Origin: Candidatus Zixiibacteriota bacterium
GTDB lineage: Bacteria > Zixibacteria > MSB-5A5 > GN15 > FEB-12
DNA length: 6,710 nt
Assembly: GCA_003641405.1 (NCBI GenBank)
Contig: QNAF01000146.1
Coordinates: forward strand, 1 to 6,710
Direction: 5' to 3'
Under the pieces are notes generated by a model that was given only the letters and a program-made list of their open reading frames with translations, made no database searches and was not told where the DNA came from. Position 1 is the stretch's first letter. Every line of letters starts with the position of its first letter. The position numbers were made by a program, and so were the translations under genes. Below, in pieces: positions 4,901 through 6,710 of the stretch.

Positions 4901-6184
4901 ATGAGGAAAACCATCTCACTTGCAGTCGCTCTTGTGTGTATCATGGCGGGTGTTGCCGTTGCTGATGATGCTTGTCTTGAGTGTCATACCAGGATTTCAC
5001 CGGGACAAGTGAATGACTGGAGAGCCAGCATGCACGCCGAGAATGATGTTACTTGTTCTGATTGTCATGGTGAGGATCACAAGACAGCCGAAGACTACAA
5101 GAGTGCCATACTACCTGATGAAAATGTCTGCGCCGACTGTCACCAGGAACAGTTTGACTCATTTGCTGCTGGCAAGCATAACCACGGCTGGACGGTCCTG
5201 AATGCCATCCCGGCAACACACTTTGCCCCGGACGAACTGATTGAAGGTGGTCGTGGTTGCGGTGGTTGTCACAACATGGGCATAAAGAGCGAGGCACAGA
5301 AAGCAGAGCAGTTGGCCAAAGGCTATCGATATCAAAACAACTCCTGTGACGAGTGTCACACGCGCCACACCTTCTCGGCGAAAGAAGCTCGCAATCCCAA
5401 GGCCTGCCAACAGTGCCATATGGGTTATGACCACCCTCAGTGGGAAATGTGGTCCAGTTCCAAACACGGCACTCGCTATTTTGCCAAGAAAGATGGCGAT
5501 CTTCCTGAAGGCGCAGTTGCACCTACCTGTCAGCACTGTCATTTACAGAACGGTACTCATGAAAACCGCACGGCCTGGGGATTCCTGGGCGTCCGTCTAC
5601 CGCTCCCCGAGGATGAACAGGCCGCAGCTGACCGAGTAACTATTCTCAAAGCACTTGGCGTACTCAATCCCGAAACCGGTGAACCAACTGCCATACTTGA
5701 CGCGGTCAAGGCTGTCGATATGGCCAGGTTAGATCAGGCTTCCTGGCAAGGCGAGCGTGACAAAATGCTCAAGGTATGTTCCGAATGTCACTCTGCAAAG
5801 TATGCCAAGGAGCAGCTTGATATGGGGGACGCCATCCTGACCAAGGCGGACCGGCTGATGGCAGAAGCTATTGAGACCGTGGCTGCCCTGTACCAGGAAG
5901 GTATCATCAAGAAGCCGGAAGGATACCCATTCAATTATCCTTTCATCCTTGCTCTTATGCACACCAATGGTGCCAACTGGGACGAGAACCTGGATGATCT
6001 ATCTTATATTGATCAGGTTCTGCTGCAGATGTTCTTTAAGCACCGCATGCGGGCCTACCAGGCGTTCTTCCACGTCAATCCGGACTATGCATACTGGTAT
6101 GGCTGGAACATGATGACTCAAGATCTGGGAGAAATCAAGGCGCTGGCTACTACTCTGCGAGCCGAGCATGCTGCCATAGAGTAG
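4901..6184 (+). CDS. Octaheme cytochrome c, hydroxylamine-oxidoreductase-like
   Basis: The 427-residue protein has a signal peptide (1-21, AVA/DD) and eight CxxCH heme sites: 25-29, 52-56, 77-81, 120-124, 149-153, 169-173, 210-214 and 293-297. The heme-rich N-terminal part is followed by a helical C-terminal region (about 300-427) with HVNPDYAYWYGWN at 391-403. The number and order of hemes, the GRGCGGCHNMG fourth site and this C-terminal motif fit the HAO/epsilon-HAO class. NrfA and octaheme nitrite reductases have a CxxCK active heme, which is absent here. The likely role is periplasmic redox of hydroxylamine, nitrite or a related compound; direction is not predictable. At 427 residues it is shorter than the roughly 550 of nitrifier HAO. 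AAGGAGGT (4888-4895) precedes ATG by 5 nt. No NrfH-like quinol partner or cytochrome c maturation gene is in the window. Confidence 0.88.
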   Translation: MRKTISLAVALVCIMAGVAVADDACLECHTRISPGQVNDWRASMHAENDVTCSDCHGEDHKTAEDYKSAILPDENVCADCHQEQFDSFAAGKHNHGWTVLNAIPATHFAPDELIEGGRGCGGCHNMGIKSEAQKAEQLAKGYRYQNNSCDECHTRHTFSAKEARNPKACQQCHMGYDHPQWEMWSSSKHGTRYFAKKDGDLPEGAVAPTCQHCHLQNGTHENRTAWGFLGVRLPLPEDEQAAADRVTILKALGVLNPETGEPTAILDAVKAVDMARLDQASWQGERDKMLKVCSECHSAKYAKEQLDMGDAILTKADRLMAEAIETVAALYQEGIIKKPEGYPFNYPFILALMHTNGANWDENLDDLSYIDQVLLQMFFKHRMRAYQAFFHVNPDYAYWYGWNMMTQDLGEIKALATTLRAEHAAIE

Positions 6185-6202
6185 CAGGCAAAGAACATAT
6201 GC

Positions 6203-6225
6203 CCCCGGCCTATCCAGGGTTTGTT
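6203..6225 (+). terminator. Possible terminator after the cytochrome gene
   Basis: CCCCGG and CCAGGG pair with one C/A mismatch around CCTAT and are followed by TTTGTT, 18 nt after the stop codon. The hairpin is weak and the T-run is broken, so the call is tentative. Confidence 0.4.
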
Positions 6226-6246
6226 AAAAAATTTCATCCACTGTTG

Positions 6247-6293
6247 TGTCAGATCTTGATTTCCCGCCTGGGGCGGGAGATTGTGATCTGATA
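6247..6293. repeat. Long nested inverted repeat
   Basis: TCAGATC (6249-6255) pairs with GATCTGA (6285-6291), extended outward by G-T and T-A pairs. The core TCCCGCC (6262-6268) pairs with GGCGGGA (6272-6278) around TGG. The unpaired stretches between them are short and unequal. It is not followed by a T-run. It may be a REP-type hairpin, a transcript-end stabiliser or a secondary terminator. Confidence 0.55.
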
Positions 6294-6361
6294 CGTAAGT
6301 ACATGTCAGACAAGGGCGGCAGGTCACACCAATCCGCTGATGCGGATTCGAAAGATCCGCC

Positions 6362-6421
6362 GCAACAGCCCTAAAAACTGTCACAATCTGGCCACAATAG
6401 TAGCGTAAGTCCTTGTACCAC
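6362..6421 (+). repeat. Diverged dispersed repeat, copy 2
   Basis: GCAACAG (6362-6368), TCACAA (6381-6386) and GTAAGTCCTTGTACCAC (6405-6421) repeat the ordered blocks found at 4561-4612. The last block differs at two of 17 positions (T/C and G/A). Spacing between blocks differs. This copy lies 10 bp upstream of the tmRNA-like fragment. Confidence 0.5.
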
Positions 6422-6431
6422 AACGTGAGCA

Positions 6432-6470
6432 TGGGGAGCCAAGCTGAGTTCGATTCCCCAACCTCCACCA
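6432..6470 (+). other. tmRNA/tRNA 3'-end-like fragment, possible attachment-site remnant
   Basis: GTTCGATTCCCC (6448-6459) followed by AACCTCCACCA (6460-6470) looks like a T-loop, T-stem and acceptor with an encoded CCA, as in tmRNA or tRNA-Ala 3' ends. TGGGGA (6432-6437) pairs with TCCCCA (6455-6460), but the loop is 17 nt instead of 7. The part after the T-loop is one base short. No matching 5' acceptor half (GGAGGTT-like) is upstream. It is therefore not an intact gene. It could be an att core left by an element integrating at a tRNA/tmRNA 3' end, a decayed gene, or chance. Confidence 0.3.
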
Positions 6471-6710
6471 AATTGTATAGGTGACAGTGGTTTAGGCGGT
6501 TACGGCTATTGACTATATGTCCCCCTGCGAAGAGTTGAGCCAGACCAGGAAACTGTCGATGGTTAATAATGAGTAGTTTTGCTGTATCTAAAATCGACAG
6601 AATCGTTTATTTTAGAGGAGGGCAACTGAACCTCCCCCGAATTGTGGGCACATCGAGAAGGTAGAGTTAACGTCGATCAGGAGGAGGGTTGAGGTCCAAG
6701 AAGCGTCGAC
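6471..6710. other. Right-end stretch without a recognised gene
   Basis: No credible coding frame lies here on either strand. CTGTCGAT (6553-6560) and ATCGACAG (6593-6600) are a perfect 8-bp inverted repeat 32 bp apart, within AT-rich sequence that might be a promoter region. AGGAGG (6679-6684) followed by TTG at 6689 could start a gene running off the right edge (seven codons visible: L/M-R-S-K-K-R-R), but this cannot be judged. Confidence 0.4.

Noticed and set aside
4854..4904. 16-codon frame whose TGA overlaps the cytochrome ATG (ATGA)
   Set aside because: It could be a coupled leader peptide, but it is too short and its sequence is largely set by the Shine-Dalgarno region, so it is not called.
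4612..4944. 110-aa minus-strand frame with a hydrophobic stretch over the cytochrome leader
   Set aside because: It overlaps the promoter and the cytochrome start, has no recognisable domain, and is opposite the better-supported plus-strand signals.
5049..5542. Long minus-strand frames inside the cytochrome gene
   Set aside because: They are antisense shadows of a protein with eight heme motifs.
6448..6710. Circularly permuted tmRNA, with the 3' piece at 6448-6470 and a GGAGGGTTG 5' piece near 6683
   Set aside because: The T-arm is malformed, the 5' piece is cut off by the window edge, and no tag-peptide frame is visible.

Overview
The window carries six confidently called protein-coding genes or gene remnants of ordinary type plus one small gene that standard gene calling would break. 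It looks like chromosomal DNA of a Gram-negative-type, probably anaerobic or microaerobic, uncultured bacterium. Two products have clear Sec signal peptides. One of them is a periplasmic eight-heme cytochrome c. Shine-Dalgarno sites are of the usual AGGAG type, and TGA is used as a normal stop codon (methyltransferase and transglutaminase genes). I cannot name the phylum from the sequence. A deltaproteobacterial or candidate-phylum (Zixibacteria-like) source is a guess.

Layout. On the left, a short NfeD-type membrane protein (minus) is divergent from a class I SAM-dependent methyltransferase (plus). Converging on the methyltransferase is a minus-strand unit ending in a hairpin-plus-T terminator. 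It consists of a 61-codon membrane protein with an in-frame TGA, then an FmdB-type zinc ribbon starting 2 nt after its stop. Hairpin repeats lie upstream of this unit. Then comes a minus-strand OsmC-family peroxidase-like gene, followed by a 380-bp gap holding two inverted copies of a 27-bp palindromic repeat. The right half, on the plus strand, has a secreted propeller-transglutaminase protein, a 400-bp leader region with a good sigma-70-type promoter and a possible 44-aa Cys/His-rich peptide, and an octaheme cytochrome c of the hydroxylamine-oxidoreductase-like class. The last 500 bp hold no gene but contain hairpins, a second copy of a diverged repeat, and a fragment resembling the 3' end of a tmRNA or tRNA.

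The main discovery candidate is at 1656-1841 (minus). Read through TGA at 1742-1740, the frame encodes two hydrophobic Gly-rich helices. The TGA falls where small DUF6132-like membrane proteins carry a conserved cysteine. The frame continues without another stop to a TAA 2 nt before the FmdB start. A hairpin with a GU at its apex starts about 10 nt after the TGA, with the GU about 18 nt after it, close to the geometry of the bacterial SECIS element. I infer a small membrane selenoprotein. Its neighbours include an OsmC thiol-peroxidase homologue, which fits a redox theme but does not prove it.

The genes do not form one obvious pathway. The cytochrome suggests periplasmic nitrogen-oxide or hydroxylamine redox chemistry, and the transglutaminase-fold protein suggests an exported protease or peptide-modifying enzyme.
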